A stretch of 42,536 bases of DNA from an uncultured Pseudomonadota bacterium (GCA_949295085.1 CASFJS010000012.1:1-42536); one strand, 5' to 3'; shown: positions 7,897 through 17,243, numbered from the stretch's first letter. The notes: a model not told the origin generated them from the sequence alone. Made by a program: numbers and translations.

Positions 7897-8988
7897 ATGA
7901 GTGTTTTGACAAGACCGATTTTGGAAATTAATTTGGATCATCTGCTTGATAACTACCGAATGCTGGCCGAGCTGGCCAAACCGGCGGTGCCGGCGGCCGT
8001 GGTTAAGGACGACGCTTATGGCCTCGGCGCGGAAATTGTGGCCGAAAGGCTCTATCAACAGGCCGGCTGCCGGGTGTTTTTTGTGGCTCACGCGCTTGAG
8101 GGGGCGCGGATTGCCGCCAAAGTGCCTGATGCGCAGATTTATGTGTTGCAGGGAATCGGCGAAGATTCTTTGCCCTGTTTTACGGAAACGCCGCAGCTTT
8201 TGCCGGTTATCAGTTGTCCGGAAATGCTTGAGTCGTGGAAAAATTGCGCTATTGGCGACCGCAAGGCAGCGATCCAGATTGAAACAGGGCTAAACCGTCT
8301 CGGGTTCCGCGAAGACGAGTTGTCAAAACTGAGGGCGGCGGACAAACAATTGTTCGGGCTGGTGATGTCGCATCTGGCCTGCGGCGATGAAAAAGACCAC
8401 TTTATGAACGCACATCAGATTGAAAATTTTGAACGGCTCAAAAAAACTTATTTTCCGGAGCTTAGAGCCAGTTTGTCGGCCTCCGACGGCGTTTTTTTGG
8501 GCAAAAACTTTCATCAGGATATGGTGCGGCTCGGCGCGGCGATGTACGGTATCAATACGGCGCCTTACCGCCCCAGCCAGATGAAAAACGTGGTAACCGT
8601 CAAGGCGCCGGTGTTGCAAATCGCGCGGCTGCCCAAAGGCGATTTTGTCGGCTATTCGGCAACCTACCGCGCCAGCTCGGAGCGGCGGATTGCCATTGTT
8701 TCCATCGGCTATGGCGACGGGTTGCCGCGTGCGCTTTCCAATGTCGGCAAAGTGTTGTTTGACTGCGGCGGCAAATTGCACGAGGCGCGGATTATCGGGC
8801 GGGTGTCGATGGACAATACTATTTGCGACGTTACCGATATACCGGATTTGAAAGTCGGCGATATGGCATATTTGGCGGCTGATTTTTACACGCTGGACGA
8901 TGTGGCGCGCGATGCCGGCACCATTGCCTATGAGCTGATGTCGCGGCTCGGTAAAAACACGCGTTTTGACCGCCGGTATATCGGCTGA
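7897..8988 (+). CDS. alr: Alanine racemase
   Basis: PLP-dependent interconversion of L- and D-alanine, supplying D-Ala for peptidoglycan. The 363-residue protein has the PLP-lysine motif AVVKDDAYGLGA (about residues 29-40), ETGLNRLGF, the Tyr of IVSIGYGDGLPR and RVSMDNT in the C-terminal beta domain. Length and motif order are normal for Alr, although the classic AVVKANAYGHG sequence has Asp-Asp in place of Ala-Asn. It is divergent from tatD-tcdA and appears to be a single-gene unit followed by convergent trpS. Confidence 0.93.
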   Translation: MSVLTRPILEINLDHLLDNYRMLAELAKPAVPAAVVKDDAYGLGAEIVAERLYQQAGCRVFFVAHALEGARIAAKVPDAQIYVLQGIGEDSLPCFTETPQLLPVISCPEMLESWKNCAIGDRKAAIQIETGLNRLGFREDELSKLRAADKQLFGLVMSHLACGDEKDHFMNAHQIENFERLKKTYFPELRASLSASDGVFLGKNFHQDMVRLGAAMYGINTAPYRPSQMKNVVTVKAPVLQIARLPKGDFVGYSATYRASSERRIAIVSIGYGDGLPRALSNVGKVLFDCGGKLHEARIIGRVSMDNTICDVTDIPDLKVGDMAYLAADFYTLDDVARDAGTIAYELMSRLGKNTRFDRRYIG

Positions 8989-9028
8989 CGGATTTTTGGA
9001 ACTTGACGCTTATCCCGCGAGGAAAATA

Positions 9029-10045
9029 TTAGCGGCCGAAAACGGCGTCTTTCAGGCGCTTTAAGGTTTCTTTGGCAATCGGGCGGGCCTTGGCGGCGCC
9101 GTCTTCCAACATTCCTTCGACCTCGGCAAAATGCGCCATATAATAGTTGTATTTCTCTCGCGCTTCTTTGACCTCGGCAATAACGGCGTCCAGCAACATA
9201 TTTTTGATGTGGCCGTAGCCCAGTTTGCCCTGCCGCAGACCGTCGCCCATTTCTTTGAGCCGGTCAGGCGTGGCAATGGCCTTGTAAATCTGGTAGACCA
9301 AAATCTCTTCGGGGTCTTTGGGTTCTTCCAGCGGACGCGAATCGGTTTTGACGGAAAAAACGGCCTTTTTGATGGCGGCATCGTCTTCAAACAGTGGAAT
9401 AACATTGCCGTATGATTTGCTCATCTTGCGGCCGTCAACCCCCGGAACCACCGCGACATTTTCATCAATATAATATTCCGGCAGGCGCAACAAATCCCTG
9501 TTATAGTGGGCATTTATCGCGCCGGCAATGTCGCGGGCAATTTCGACATGCTGCACCTGATCTTTGCCGACGGGGACAATATCGGTGTTGAACGTCAGGA
9601 TATCCGCCGCCATTAAGGTCGGATAGGTGTAAAGCCCCATATTGATACCGTCATCATCCGGTTTGCCGGCCTCGCGGTTTTTATCAACCGCCGCTTTGTA
9701 GGCATGAGCCTTGTTCATAAAGCCTTTGGGCGTATAGGCATATAAAATGGTGGTGATTTCGGGAATCTCGTGAATATCCGACTGGCGGTAGAACACCGAC
9801 TCTTTGGGATCCAGCCCTGCTGCCAGATAAATGCAGGCGATTTCTTTGAGCATTTCGTTCAAAACGGCGGGATTTTTCTCGGCATTGATGGCGTGATAAT
9901 CGGCAATAAACATATAATGGCTGCCGCCCTGAGCTAAAGCACGGTGGCCGAGCGTAATCGCCGGTTTGATGGCGCCGAGATAGTTGCCCAGATGCGGTTT
10001 GCCGGTCGGTTTGACGCCGGTTAAAACAATTTTGTTGTCAAACAT
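9029..10045 (-). CDS. trpS: Tryptophanyl-tRNA synthetase
   Basis: Class I aminoacyl-tRNA synthetase charging tRNA-Trp. The 338-residue length is typical. The HIGH-type motif appears as PTGKPHLGNYLGAI (about residues 12-25) and the KMSKS loop as GRKMSKSYGN (about 206-215). The C-terminal helices are complete. The gene stands alone on the minus strand between convergent alr and a divergent small gene. Confidence 0.96.
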   Translation of the reverse strand: MFDNKIVLTGVKPTGKPHLGNYLGAIKPAITLGHRALAQGGSHYMFIADYHAINAEKNPAVLNEMLKEIACIYLAAGLDPKESVFYRQSDIHEIPEITTILYAYTPKGFMNKAHAYKAAVDKNREAGKPDDDGINMGLYTYPTLMAADILTFNTDIVPVGKDQVQHVEIARDIAGAINAHYNRDLLRLPEYYIDENVAVVPGVDGRKMSKSYGNVIPLFEDDAAIKKAVFSVKTDSRPLEEPKDPEEILVYQIYKAIATPDRLKEMGDGLRQGKLGYGHIKNMLLDAVIAEVKEAREKYNYYMAHFAEVEGMLEDGAAKARPIAKETLKRLKDAVFGR

Positions 10046-10137
10046 TAATATCTTCCTTTTGCTAAAACTTTATCTTGCGAAAAATAATAAAGTATGCCGG
10101 CGGCAAGGTCAAGCAAATAGTGTTAAAAAAAGCATCA

Positions 10138-10166
10138 TTGCGAATCGGGAAAAATTGTGCTATAGT
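10138..10166 (+). promoter_or_regulatory. Sigma-70-type promoter for the 89-residue protein
   Basis: TTGCGA (10138-10143), a 17-base spacer and TATAGT (10161-10166) make a good match to the housekeeping consensus. Predicted transcription would start near 10173, about 25 bases before the ATG at 10198. This small gene has a weak Shine-Dalgarno sequence. Confidence 0.6.
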
Positions 10167-10197
10167 TATTGATGTTAAACATTAAAAACATACAATT

Positions 10198-10467
10198 ATG
10201 GCAAAAGAAACTTATGAACAAGCTCTCGCAGATCTTCGCGATGAGCAGAACGAGGAGGAAGTTTTTTCCAACGGATCTCTGGAAAAATTTTTTGACTTTT
10301 TGGAACCTGCTGAAGTTGAAAAATTCCACGAGATGGAAGAAATGGCAGAGGAGAAGCGCAAATGGCTGCGTCAGTTTGACAAGCTGCAAGCGCAAATTGC
10401 TGCCGGGGACTTCTCCGAAGCTCTTGAGACCTTTGGAATCTTGAGCGAAGATATGGAGCTTGAGTAA
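10198..10467 (+). CDS. Small acidic, helical protein of unknown function
   Basis: An 89-residue protein that I do not recognise. It is strongly acidic, has no cysteine and no membrane segment, and is predicted to be nearly all helical, with heptad-like stretches around EKFHEMEEMAEEKRKWLRQF that could form a coiled coil. It has its own promoter-like sequence upstream and a strong intrinsic terminator downstream, so it is a monocistronic unit. Coding bias resembles its neighbours. Possible roles include a small regulator or adaptor, but nothing in the sequence decides this. Confidence 0.75.
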   Translation: MAKETYEQALADLRDEQNEEEVFSNGSLEKFFDFLEPAEVEKFHEMEEMAEEKRKWLRQFDKLQAQIAAGDFSEALETFGILSEDMELE

Positions 10468-10472
10468 AATAA

Positions 10473-10523
10473 CGGGAACGCCCTTGAACGGTTTTAAGAC
10501 TGTTTAAGGGCTTTCCTGTTTTT
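10473..10523 (+). terminator. Intrinsic terminator after the small acidic protein
   Basis: A long imperfect hairpin pairs 10473-10489 with 10502-10518 (AACGCCCTTGAAC against GTTTAAGGGCTTT, few mismatches) around a 12-base loop, and is followed directly by TTTTT at 10519-10523. Confidence 0.85.
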
Positions 10524-10551
10524 AAAAAGCGGCAAAACCGCAATTTTTTTA

Positions 10552-10579
10552 TTGTTTTTAGCGCCGGAATTGGTATTAT
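10552..10579 (+). promoter_or_regulatory. Candidate promoter for serS
   Basis: TTGTTT (10552-10557), a 16-base spacer and TATTAT (10574-10579) lie 43 bases before the serS start and just after the preceding terminator. Confidence 0.45.
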
Positions 10580-10622
10580 CAGCGGCAGATTAAATCCGTT
10601 TTATTTAAGGGAATAATGCAAA

Positions 10623-11903
10623 ATGCTGGATATCAAATTTATCTGCGATAACACCGACCGGGTTAAACAATCTTTGGGCAAAAAGGGTTTTCCGGCGGAA
10701 AAAGTCGACGAGCTGGTTAATGCTTACCTTGACTTAAACAAGCTTAAAACCGCTACTCAGGCGCTGGCGGAAGAAAAAAACAAACTCAGCAACGCCATTA
10801 AATCGGCACCGGCGGAAGAAAAAGCGGCTATTATCGCCAAGAGCAAAGCTATCGGCGAGGAGATGAAAAAAGACCAGGCACGGCTTGATGAAGCGCAGAC
10901 CAAGTTTGACGATATGATTTTGCGGATGCCGAACTACCCGAGCGACGATTGCCCCGTCGGCCCCGACGAAAGCGCCAATGTGGTTATCCGCAAAGTGGGC
11001 GAGCCGCGCAAATTTGACTTCAAGCCGCGCGATCAGGTGGAGCTTTGCGAACTCAACGACTGGACCGATATGGAACGGATTGCCAAAGTATCGGGTGCGC
11101 GCACCTATGCGCTGAAAAATGATCTGGCGCAGCTGGAACTGGCCATGCACATGATGGTTTTGGACAAACTGCGGGCGCACGGGTTTACGGTGATTTCGGT
11201 ACCGTCGCTGTCTAAGGAAAAACCGCTTTACGGCCAAGGGTATCTGCCGTTTTCCAAAGACGAGATTTATTATATGCCGGCCGACGATGTTTATTTGTCC
11301 GGCACGGCGGAGCTGATTTTGAACTCGCTGCATGCCGACGAGCTGTTGAGCGAAAACGACCTGCCGATTATGTATGCCGGATTTTCGCCCTGTTTCCGCC
11401 GCGAGGCCGGTGCCGCCGGTAAAGACACCAAAGGTCTTATCCGCGTGCACCAGTTTATGAAAACCGAACAGTTTATCATCTGCAAAGGCGATTTGGAAGA
11501 AAGCGAAAAATGGCACCAAAAGCTATTGGGTATTTCGGAAGAAGTGTTGCAGGATCTGGAACTGCCGTATCAAGTCTTGGATATTTGCACCGGCGATATG
11601 GGCGCGCCCAAATACCGGCAATATGATCTGGAAGCTTGGCTGCCGAGCCAGAATTGCTACCGCGAAACGCATTCCTGCTCCAATATTACCGACTGGCAGG
11701 CGCGGCGCACCAACCTGCGCTACCGCGAAAATGCCTCGGGCAAGGTCAAATATGCCCACACCCTCAACAACACCGGTATTGCCACGCCGCGGGCTTTGGT
11801 GATGTTTATCGAAAACCACCAAAACGCCGACGGGTCGGTCAATATTCCGGCCAAGCTGCAGCCGTATATGGGCGGTAAAAAAGTTATCGGCAAGGGCAAA
11901 TAA
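10623..11903 (+). CDS. serS: Seryl-tRNA synthetase
   Basis: Class II synthetase that charges tRNA-Ser (and tRNA-Sec where present). The 426-residue protein begins with the long antiparallel coiled-coil tRNA-binding arm (about residues 25-105). The class II core follows, with motif 2 in FSPCFRREAGAAGKDTKGLIRVHQF and motif 3 near the C-terminus in NNTGIATPRALVMFIENHQ. Length is normal. A near-perfect terminator follows the stop codon. Confidence 0.97.
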   Translation: MLDIKFICDNTDRVKQSLGKKGFPAEKVDELVNAYLDLNKLKTATQALAEEKNKLSNAIKSAPAEEKAAIIAKSKAIGEEMKKDQARLDEAQTKFDDMILRMPNYPSDDCPVGPDESANVVIRKVGEPRKFDFKPRDQVELCELNDWTDMERIAKVSGARTYALKNDLAQLELAMHMMVLDKLRAHGFTVISVPSLSKEKPLYGQGYLPFSKDEIYYMPADDVYLSGTAELILNSLHADELLSENDLPIMYAGFSPCFRREAGAAGKDTKGLIRVHQFMKTEQFIICKGDLEESEKWHQKLLGISEEVLQDLELPYQVLDICTGDMGAPKYRQYDLEAWLPSQNCYRETHSCSNITDWQARRTNLRYRENASGKVKYAHTLNNTGIATPRALVMFIENHQNADGSVNIPAKLQPYMGGKKVIGKGK

Positions 11904-11925
11904 ACACCGTTGTTTTAGCAAAAAA

Positions 11926-11962
11926 TTAAGCCCCGTTGGTTAAAATGGGGCTTAAAGTTTCT
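11926..11962 (+). terminator. Intrinsic terminator after serS
   Basis: A perfect 9-bp stem, TTAAGCCCC (11926-11934) with GGGGCTTAA (11947-11955), closes a 12-base loop and is followed by a T-rich stretch. It lies upstream of the preferred ATG of the next gene, which argues against an earlier start there. Confidence 0.85.
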
Positions 11963-11989
11963 ATTTTAATAACTCAGGGAGAGCCGCTT

Positions 11990-13540
11990 ATGGAGTTCGA
12001 TCGCAAAAAGATTCCGTCTTATCTGATGATTTTGACGATTGTCGCCGTGGTGGTGTTTTTTAACGTGTTATATTTTGACAACCATATTTCGGCCAATGAT
12101 GAAAACATCGTTGACTATGATTTGAGCGACGAAGACATTAATCCGGTGCGTGAATCGGCGGTGGCCGGTTTGTTTTATCCGGCAGACGTTTATCAGCTGG
12201 ACAAAGACCTTGACGGCTATTTGGAGCATGTGCCCTCGGAGATGAGCCCGCGGCCGCATATGATTGTGGTGCCGCACGCCGGTTATCAGTATTCGGCGCA
12301 GGTGGCTGCCGCGGCGTATAAACGACTGCAACCGTTCAAAAAACAAATTCATCGGGTGTTTTTGCTGGGACCGTCGCACCGGGTGATGGTTAACGGCGCG
12401 GCCCTGCCCGCGGCCAAAAGCTTTAAGACGCCGTTGGGGCTGGTGCGGGTGGATACGGCTGCGGCCGACGAATTAAGAAAAAATCCGCTGTTTGTCACCA
12501 GCGCCGCGGCACACAAAGACGAGCACGCGTTGGAAGTGCAGCTGCCGTTTTTGCAAAAAACATTGGAAGACTTTACGATTATTCCGCTGCTTTACGGCCG
12601 GGCGGAGCCGCAAAAAATAGCTGACGCGCTGGCGCCGTTTTTGCAGGATGACGCGTCGCTTTTGGTGGTTTCGACCGATTTGTCGCATTATCTGGATTAT
12701 GACACCGCCAAAGCGGTTGACCGGCTGACGGCCGAACAGGTACAAAAATCCGAACAGCTTGACCACCACCAATCCTGCGGCGCAACGGCGGTTAACACGG
12801 CGATGATTTTGGCGCGGCGCTTCGGATGGGTGCCCAAACTTTTGGATATGGCCAACTCGGGCGATACCTCCGGTGACAAAGGGCGGGTGGTCGGCTATGG
12901 CGCCTGGGCTTATCAGGAAGCCGAAGCAGAGCCGGAGCTGACCGGTATTGAGCTGGAACAGCAACATTTGCAAAATTTTGCCCGCCACAACCGCGAGGCT
13001 TTGTTGCAAATTGCCCGTGAGGCGCTTAAAGAAGCGGTTGTCGGACACAAAATTTATCACCCCGAACGCGATGAGTTCGGCGAAGTGCTGTTTGACAAAG
13101 GCGCGGCTTTTGTTACCTTGAAGAAAAACGGCCGTTTACGCGGCTGTATCGGTTCAATCAAGGCCACCAAAGCCATTGCCGCCGATATTGCCGATAATGC
13201 TTATGCCGCGGCGTTGCATGACAGCCGGTTTAGGCCGGTAGAGCCGGAAGAACTGCCGGAAATTACTTTCAGCATTGCGCTTTTGACCAATCTTGAGGAA
13301 ATGCGTTTTGATTCTTACGCCGATCTTTTGGCGCAGATAAAGCCAAATATTGACGGTCTGCTGATTAAAGACGGCCAGCGCGAGGGCGTGTTTCTGCCGG
13401 CGGTGTGGGAAAGCCTGCCGGATAAAGACGAATTTATGACCGAGCTTAAAATTAAAGCCGGCCTGAGCCCGACTTATTGGTCGGACAGAGTGCGCGTTTT
13501 TCGCTTCAGGAGTGTGGAGATAAGTGATGACAATAATTAA
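11990..13540 (+). CDS. Membrane-anchored Memo-AMMECR1 fusion (AmmeMemoRadiSam B+A)
   Basis: A 516-residue fusion. Residues 9-29 form a single membrane anchor. Residues about 52-310 form a Memo domain (AmmeMemoRadiSam protein B; VRESAVAGLFYPAD, VVPHAGYQYS, LLGPSHR, STDLSHYLDY), a fold related to extradiol dioxygenases. Residues about 330-510 form an AMMECR1 domain (protein A) with the signature LRGCIGS at 383-389. The two are separate proteins in the described system, which also includes a radical SAM enzyme; none is visible here. The biochemical role is unknown. The ATG at 11990 is preferred because AGGGAG lies just upstream and a terminator covers earlier starts. It overlaps the next gene by 14 bases. 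Confidence 0.88.
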   Translation: MEFDRKKIPSYLMILTIVAVVVFFNVLYFDNHISANDENIVDYDLSDEDINPVRESAVAGLFYPADVYQLDKDLDGYLEHVPSEMSPRPHMIVVPHAGYQYSAQVAAAAYKRLQPFKKQIHRVFLLGPSHRVMVNGAALPAAKSFKTPLGLVRVDTAAADELRKNPLFVTSAAAHKDEHALEVQLPFLQKTLEDFTIIPLLYGRAEPQKIADALAPFLQDDASLLVVSTDLSHYLDYDTAKAVDRLTAEQVQKSEQLDHHQSCGATAVNTAMILARRFGWVPKLLDMANSGDTSGDKGRVVGYGAWAYQEAEAEPELTGIELEQQHLQNFARHNREALLQIAREALKEAVVGHKIYHPERDEFGEVLFDKGAAFVTLKKNGRLRGCIGSIKATKAIAADIADNAYAAALHDSRFRPVEPEELPEITFSIALLTNLEEMRFDSYADLLAQIKPNIDGLLIKDGQREGVFLPAVWESLPDKDEFMTELKIKAGLSPTYWSDRVRVFRFRSVEISDDNN

Positions 13541-15242
13541 CGGATATGAGATTGCGTTAAGCGAAGACAAACTTGATCACATCATCAATGACGAGATGAT
13601 GCCGGTTAATATGGTGGGGCCGGATTTTGACGGTTATCAAAAACTGGCTGATGGCGACAAACAAGCGCTGACGCATTTGATTAAAGCGGCACGGATGATC
13701 AATGACGTGGCACTGGAACAGGATCACCCGTTGAACCGGACTTTGAAAAAAGGCTTGGAAACCGCGGCGGCAACCGATACGCACACGGCCAAAGCCCTCA
13801 GGCTGTTTAACGCGCTTAACGGCGTGGCCGGACTTAACGGTATTGACCCGCAGCCGGTGGAGATTTTTGCCAATGTGTCTGTGCTTAAAGGGCGCAATTT
13901 TTATCCGGGTGATCTGAGCGCGGATGAATTTCATGCCATTTTGCAAAAAATGCTGGAAGACGGCAAAGATGGCGAAGTACGCGAGATTGTGTCGGCACGG
14001 ACAATGGTGCGACGCAACGGTGACGGGCTCAGAGCCATTGATTACACCGCCTATTTTGCGCCGGAATTTGCCGAGGCGGCTAAGGAGCTGGAAGCAGCGG
14101 CGCATTGCTCGACCAACGCGGCGTTTAACGAATATCTTGGCTGGCAGGCGCAGGCTTTGTTGCAGACCAATGAGGATATGGATGTTTTGGCCGACAAGCA
14201 TTGGGCAGAGTTGCAAGACACGCCGCTTGAATTTACCTTGTCGCGCGAAAATTATGACGACGCCATGACACCGACGATTTTTGATAATCCGTCTTTGGCA
14301 GCGCTGCTGGAATCACGCGGAATTTTACCGGTGCCGAAAGATATGCTCGGTGCGCGGGTCGGTATTGTCAACCAAAAAGGCACCGATTTAATCCTGACTT
14401 TCAAGGAGCAAATGAGCAAACTGGCTAAGCTGATGCCGCTGTGTGACAAATATGCGCAAAAAATAGATGTCGGCGACGCGGTTAAACAGACGATGGTTGA
14501 TGTTGATTTGGTTACGCTGCAGGGCGATTACGCACAATGCCGCGGCGGTATCACCACGGCGCAGAATCTGCCCAATGACGACAAATTGTCGGTCAAAACC
14601 GGCGGCGGCCGGCGTAATGTCTACCACCGCCAGGTGCGGATGTCGACCGACAAAGAACGCACCAAGCGTATGCTTGATAAATTGTTGGATGCGAAATTTC
14701 ATCGTTATTTTGACGACGAAGCAGAACATATTTTTGTTATCGGGCATGAAAACGGCCATTCGCTGGGACCGGATTCATCTTATAAAACGGCGCTGGGCAT
14801 TTATCAACATACAATCGAGGAAAACAAGGCCGATATTGTTTCCATTGCGATGATGCCGCAATATGTGAAAGCCGGCGTGATCGACGAGGAAACTCTCAAA
14901 AAAGTTTATGTGACATGGGGTATGCGCCTGCTGCTTAAGGCCAGACCGCAACCGTCGCAGCCGCACCGTGTCGGCGATCTGATGCACTTTAACTATCTGC
15001 TGCGTCACGGGGCAATGCAAATGACGGCAGAAAACAAAATCCGTTTTGACTTTGACCGGCTGCCGGAAGCGGTGCAACAAATGCTTTATGAAACCATTGA
15101 GGTGCAACTCTCAAAATCGCCGGCCAGAGCCAAAGCCTTTATTGATGAAAACAGCGACTGGAACGCATTGCATGATTATATTGCCCAAACACTCTTAAGC
15201 CTCGGCGTAAAACCTTATAAAGATATCAGGACCTATTTGTAA
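13527..15242 (+). CDS. M49-like (dipeptidyl peptidase III family) zinc peptidase
   Basis: A 571-residue cytosolic protein with no signal sequence. The zinc motif is HENGH at residues 407-411, and the second motif EENKAD at 431-436 supplies the third ligand. This pair resembles the HExxGH and EExRAE/D motifs of M49 peptidases, which cut dipeptides from oligopeptide N-termini. Here the first motif is the five-residue form, as I recall for the Caldithrix abyssi enzyme, and the spacing between motifs is short. Gly-rich SVKTGGGRRNVYHRQ precedes the zinc site. The ATG at 13527 has GGAG 7 bases upstream; an adjacent GTG at 13524 is less likely. Overlap with the Memo fusion and a 1-base gap to sdaA imply one operon. 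Confidence 0.72.
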   Translation: MTIINGYEIALSEDKLDHIINDEMMPVNMVGPDFDGYQKLADGDKQALTHLIKAARMINDVALEQDHPLNRTLKKGLETAAATDTHTAKALRLFNALNGVAGLNGIDPQPVEIFANVSVLKGRNFYPGDLSADEFHAILQKMLEDGKDGEVREIVSARTMVRRNGDGLRAIDYTAYFAPEFAEAAKELEAAAHCSTNAAFNEYLGWQAQALLQTNEDMDVLADKHWAELQDTPLEFTLSRENYDDAMTPTIFDNPSLAALLESRGILPVPKDMLGARVGIVNQKGTDLILTFKEQMSKLAKLMPLCDKYAQKIDVGDAVKQTMVDVDLVTLQGDYAQCRGGITTAQNLPNDDKLSVKTGGGRRNVYHRQVRMSTDKERTKRMLDKLLDAKFHRYFDDEAEHIFVIGHENGHSLGPDSSYKTALGIYQHTIEENKADIVSIAMMPQYVKAGVIDEETLKKVYVTWGMRLLLKARPQPSQPHRVGDLMHFNYLLRHGAMQMTAENKIRFDFDRLPEAVQQMLYETIEVQLSKSPARAKAFIDENSDWNALHDYIAQTLLSLGVKPYKDIRTYL

Positions 15243-15243
15243 A

Positions 15244-16626
15244 ATGTATTATCCGTTAAAAGAAATTTTTGCCATCGGTATCGGGCCGTCGAGCTCGCAC
15301 ACCGTCGGACCGATGAAAGCCGCCAAGCGCTTTGCCGATAATCTGATTGCCCAAAAAAAACTTGCCAAAACGGTTCGTGTTCAAGTTGATTTGTACGGCT
15401 CACTGGCGCTGACCGGTATCGGCCACGGCACGCTCAAAGCCATTGTGCTGGGGTTGATGGGACTGACGGCGGAAGCGGTTGATTTGGAGCAGCCTTATTT
15501 TACCGCGGTCAAACGGGATAAAATTTTGCATTTGGCACAGCAAAAAGCCGTTGCGTTTGATATTGACAAAGATATGCGGCTTAATAAAGAGACTTTTTTA
15601 AAAGAACACTCCAACGGTATGAAGTTCTGCGCTTTTGACGCCAAAGGCAAAGAGCTTTTGGGTGAGGTGTATTTTTCCATCGGCGGCGGAACGGTTCTGC
15701 GGCAAGATGAGTTCGGCAACCGGTCGGGCCCTGTTTTTTATAATGTGCCGCACCAGTTTGACAGCTGTGCCGAATTGCAGCAGATATGTCAAAAATACAA
15801 TTTAAGTTTTTCTGAAGTGGTGCTGCAAAACGAAGTTTGCCTGCAAAAAGAACATGACGTGTTGGCGTATCTTGAAAAGATTCACCGCGTTATGGAAGAT
15901 GCCATTGATGCCGGAATGCGCCATCACGGTATTTTGCCGGGCGGTTTGGAGGTTAAACGCCGGGCACCGGAAATTTACGAACGCTTGCAGACCAAATTTT
16001 TGGCCAACCAGCAAGACGGGCTTGAGGTTATTGACTGGCTTAATCTGTGGGGGTTTGCCGGAGCCGAAGAAAACGCCGCCGGCGGACGGGTGGTTACTGC
16101 TCCGACAATGGGGTCGGCCGGAATTATGCCGGCGGTTTTGCGTTATTTTGAGCGTTTTGCCTCGCATATGTCGCCGCTTGCGGTTGATGACGGAATTATC
16201 AAATTTTTGACCACCGCGGCGGCTGTTTGCTCGCTTTATCGTACCAATGCTTCCATATCCGGCGCCGAGGTCGGCTGTCAGGGAGAAATCGGCGTGGCCT
16301 GCTCTATGGCAGCGGCCGGTTTGGCGGCAGCCATGGGCGGCACCAACGAACAAATCGAGCAAGCCGCGGAAATTGCCATGGAACATAATCTGGGGCTGAC
16401 CTGCGACCCTGTCAACGGGCTGGTTCAAGTGCCTTGTATTGAGCGTAATGCCATGGGCGCGGTCAAAGCCGTTAATGCGGCACGGTTGGCCATGCGCGGC
16501 GGCGGCGCCCATATCGTATCGTTGGATAATGTTATCAAGACCATGTATGCCACCGGCAAAGATATGAGCAACCGCTATAAAGAAACATCGCTCGGCGGGC
16601 TGGCCGTTAATATTATAAACTGTTAG
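15244..16626 (+). CDS. sdaA: L-serine dehydratase (L-serine ammonia-lyase), single chain
   Basis: Iron-sulphur enzyme converting L-serine to pyruvate and ammonia. The 460-residue single-chain form has the N-terminal beta domain opening with [16 protein letters not shown]. The C-terminal alpha domain carries the [4Fe-4S] cysteines, apparently in [15 protein letters not shown] and [14 protein letters not shown], and the GS motif [13 protein letters not shown]. The ATG lies one base after the stop of the peptidase gene, so serine breakdown appears linked in one transcript to peptide degradation. Confidence 0.95.
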   Translation: MYYPLKEIFAIGIGPSSSHTVGPMKAAKRFADNLIAQKKLAKTVRVQVDLYGSLALTGIGHGTLKAIVLGLMGLTAEAVDLEQPYFTAVKRDKILHLAQQKAVAFDIDKDMRLNKETFLKEHSNGMKFCAFDAKGKELLGEVYFSIGGGTVLRQDEFGNRSGPVFYNVPHQFDSCAELQQICQKYNLSFSEVVLQNEVCLQKEHDVLAYLEKIHRVMEDAIDAGMRHHGILPGGLEVKRRAPEIYERLQTKFLANQQDGLEVIDWLNLWGFAGAEENAAGGRVVTAPTMGSAGIMPAVLRYFERFASHMSPLAVDDGIIKFLTTAAAVCSLYRTNASISGAEVGCQGEIGVACSMAAAGLAAAMGGTNEQIEQAAEIAMEHNLGLTCDPVNGLVQVPCIERNAMGAVKAVNAARLAMRGGGAHIVSLDNVIKTMYATGKDMSNRYKETSLGGLAVNIINC

Positions 16627-16711
16627 AAAAATTCATTATTCGCTTGCAGAAAATCCGCTTAAATATTAAGAATCGGATAGATGAGTGTTGGTCTGCGTGC
16701 GGGGTTGATTC

Positions 16712-17086
16712 ATGCTGGAAAAACTTTTTAAGGGCGAATTATCGCTCGGGGCGACTTTCTGGAAGTTTGGTATTCTCGGACTGATTATTTTGCATTTTGC
16801 GTTGCGGATGTTTGCCTCGCTTTTGGCAACACATCTTAAAGGACATACCATCTACAACTTTTTTATGCATCATTTTCATTTTGTCTATACCTCAAAGCTC
16901 AGTATTTTATGGACTTTGTGTTATGTGTCGACGTTTGCGATTTTGATTTTTTATTCTTATAAAATCATTATTGCCGTTTGGCGTTGTGCCGCTCATTATG
17001 ACAAAAGTATTTGGCTGGCACAACTGGCCAGAATCGGTATTTTGCTGGCGGTATTCTTGGTCTGGAGCCGTATTTTGATAAGGTAA
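16712..17086 (+). CDS. Small integral membrane protein, unknown
   Basis: A 124-residue protein with three hydrophobic segments (about residues 20-42, 66-90 and 104-122) separated by short polar loops rich in His and Lys. No family is recognised. It begins 85 bases after sdaA with only a modest GGGG-type ribosome site upstream, and a small lipoprotein gene begins 4 bases after it. The two are likely co-expressed. An earlier in-frame start is not needed because the protein begins directly with a short amphipathic stretch. Confidence 0.7.
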   Translation: MLEKLFKGELSLGATFWKFGILGLIILHFALRMFASLLATHLKGHTIYNFFMHHFHFVYTSKLSILWTLCYVSTFAILIFYSYKIIIAVWRCAAHYDKSIWLAQLARIGILLAVFLVWSRILIR

Positions 17087-17090
17087 TAAG

Positions 17091-17243
17091 ATGAAACGAG
17101 TTTTTGCTTTGCTTTTGATTATTTTTTTAGGTGCCTGTATGCAGGTCGGTGAATTTACACCGGAGCGGCACGCGCAACACGAAATGGGGCATCCTGATTG
17201 TGACGAAATGCCGGAACGTTGTATTAACGGTGTGCCCTGGTAG
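17091..17243 (+). CDS. 50-residue lipoprotein
   Basis: A very small gene. The N-terminus MKRVFALLLIIFLGAC is a textbook lipoprotein signal with lipobox LGAC, so Cys16 should be lipidated after cleavage. The mature part is only 35 residues, with a His-rich patch (RHAQHEMGH) and two more cysteines in CDEMPERCINGVPW, close to the C-terminus. The CxxxPxxCxxGxPW pattern is striking and could bind metal or form a disulphide. It lies 4 bases after the small membrane protein and ahead of an intrinsic terminator, ending the operon. Confidence 0.75.
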   Translation: MKRVFALLLIIFLGACMQVGEFTPERHAQHEMGHPDCDEMPERCINGVPW

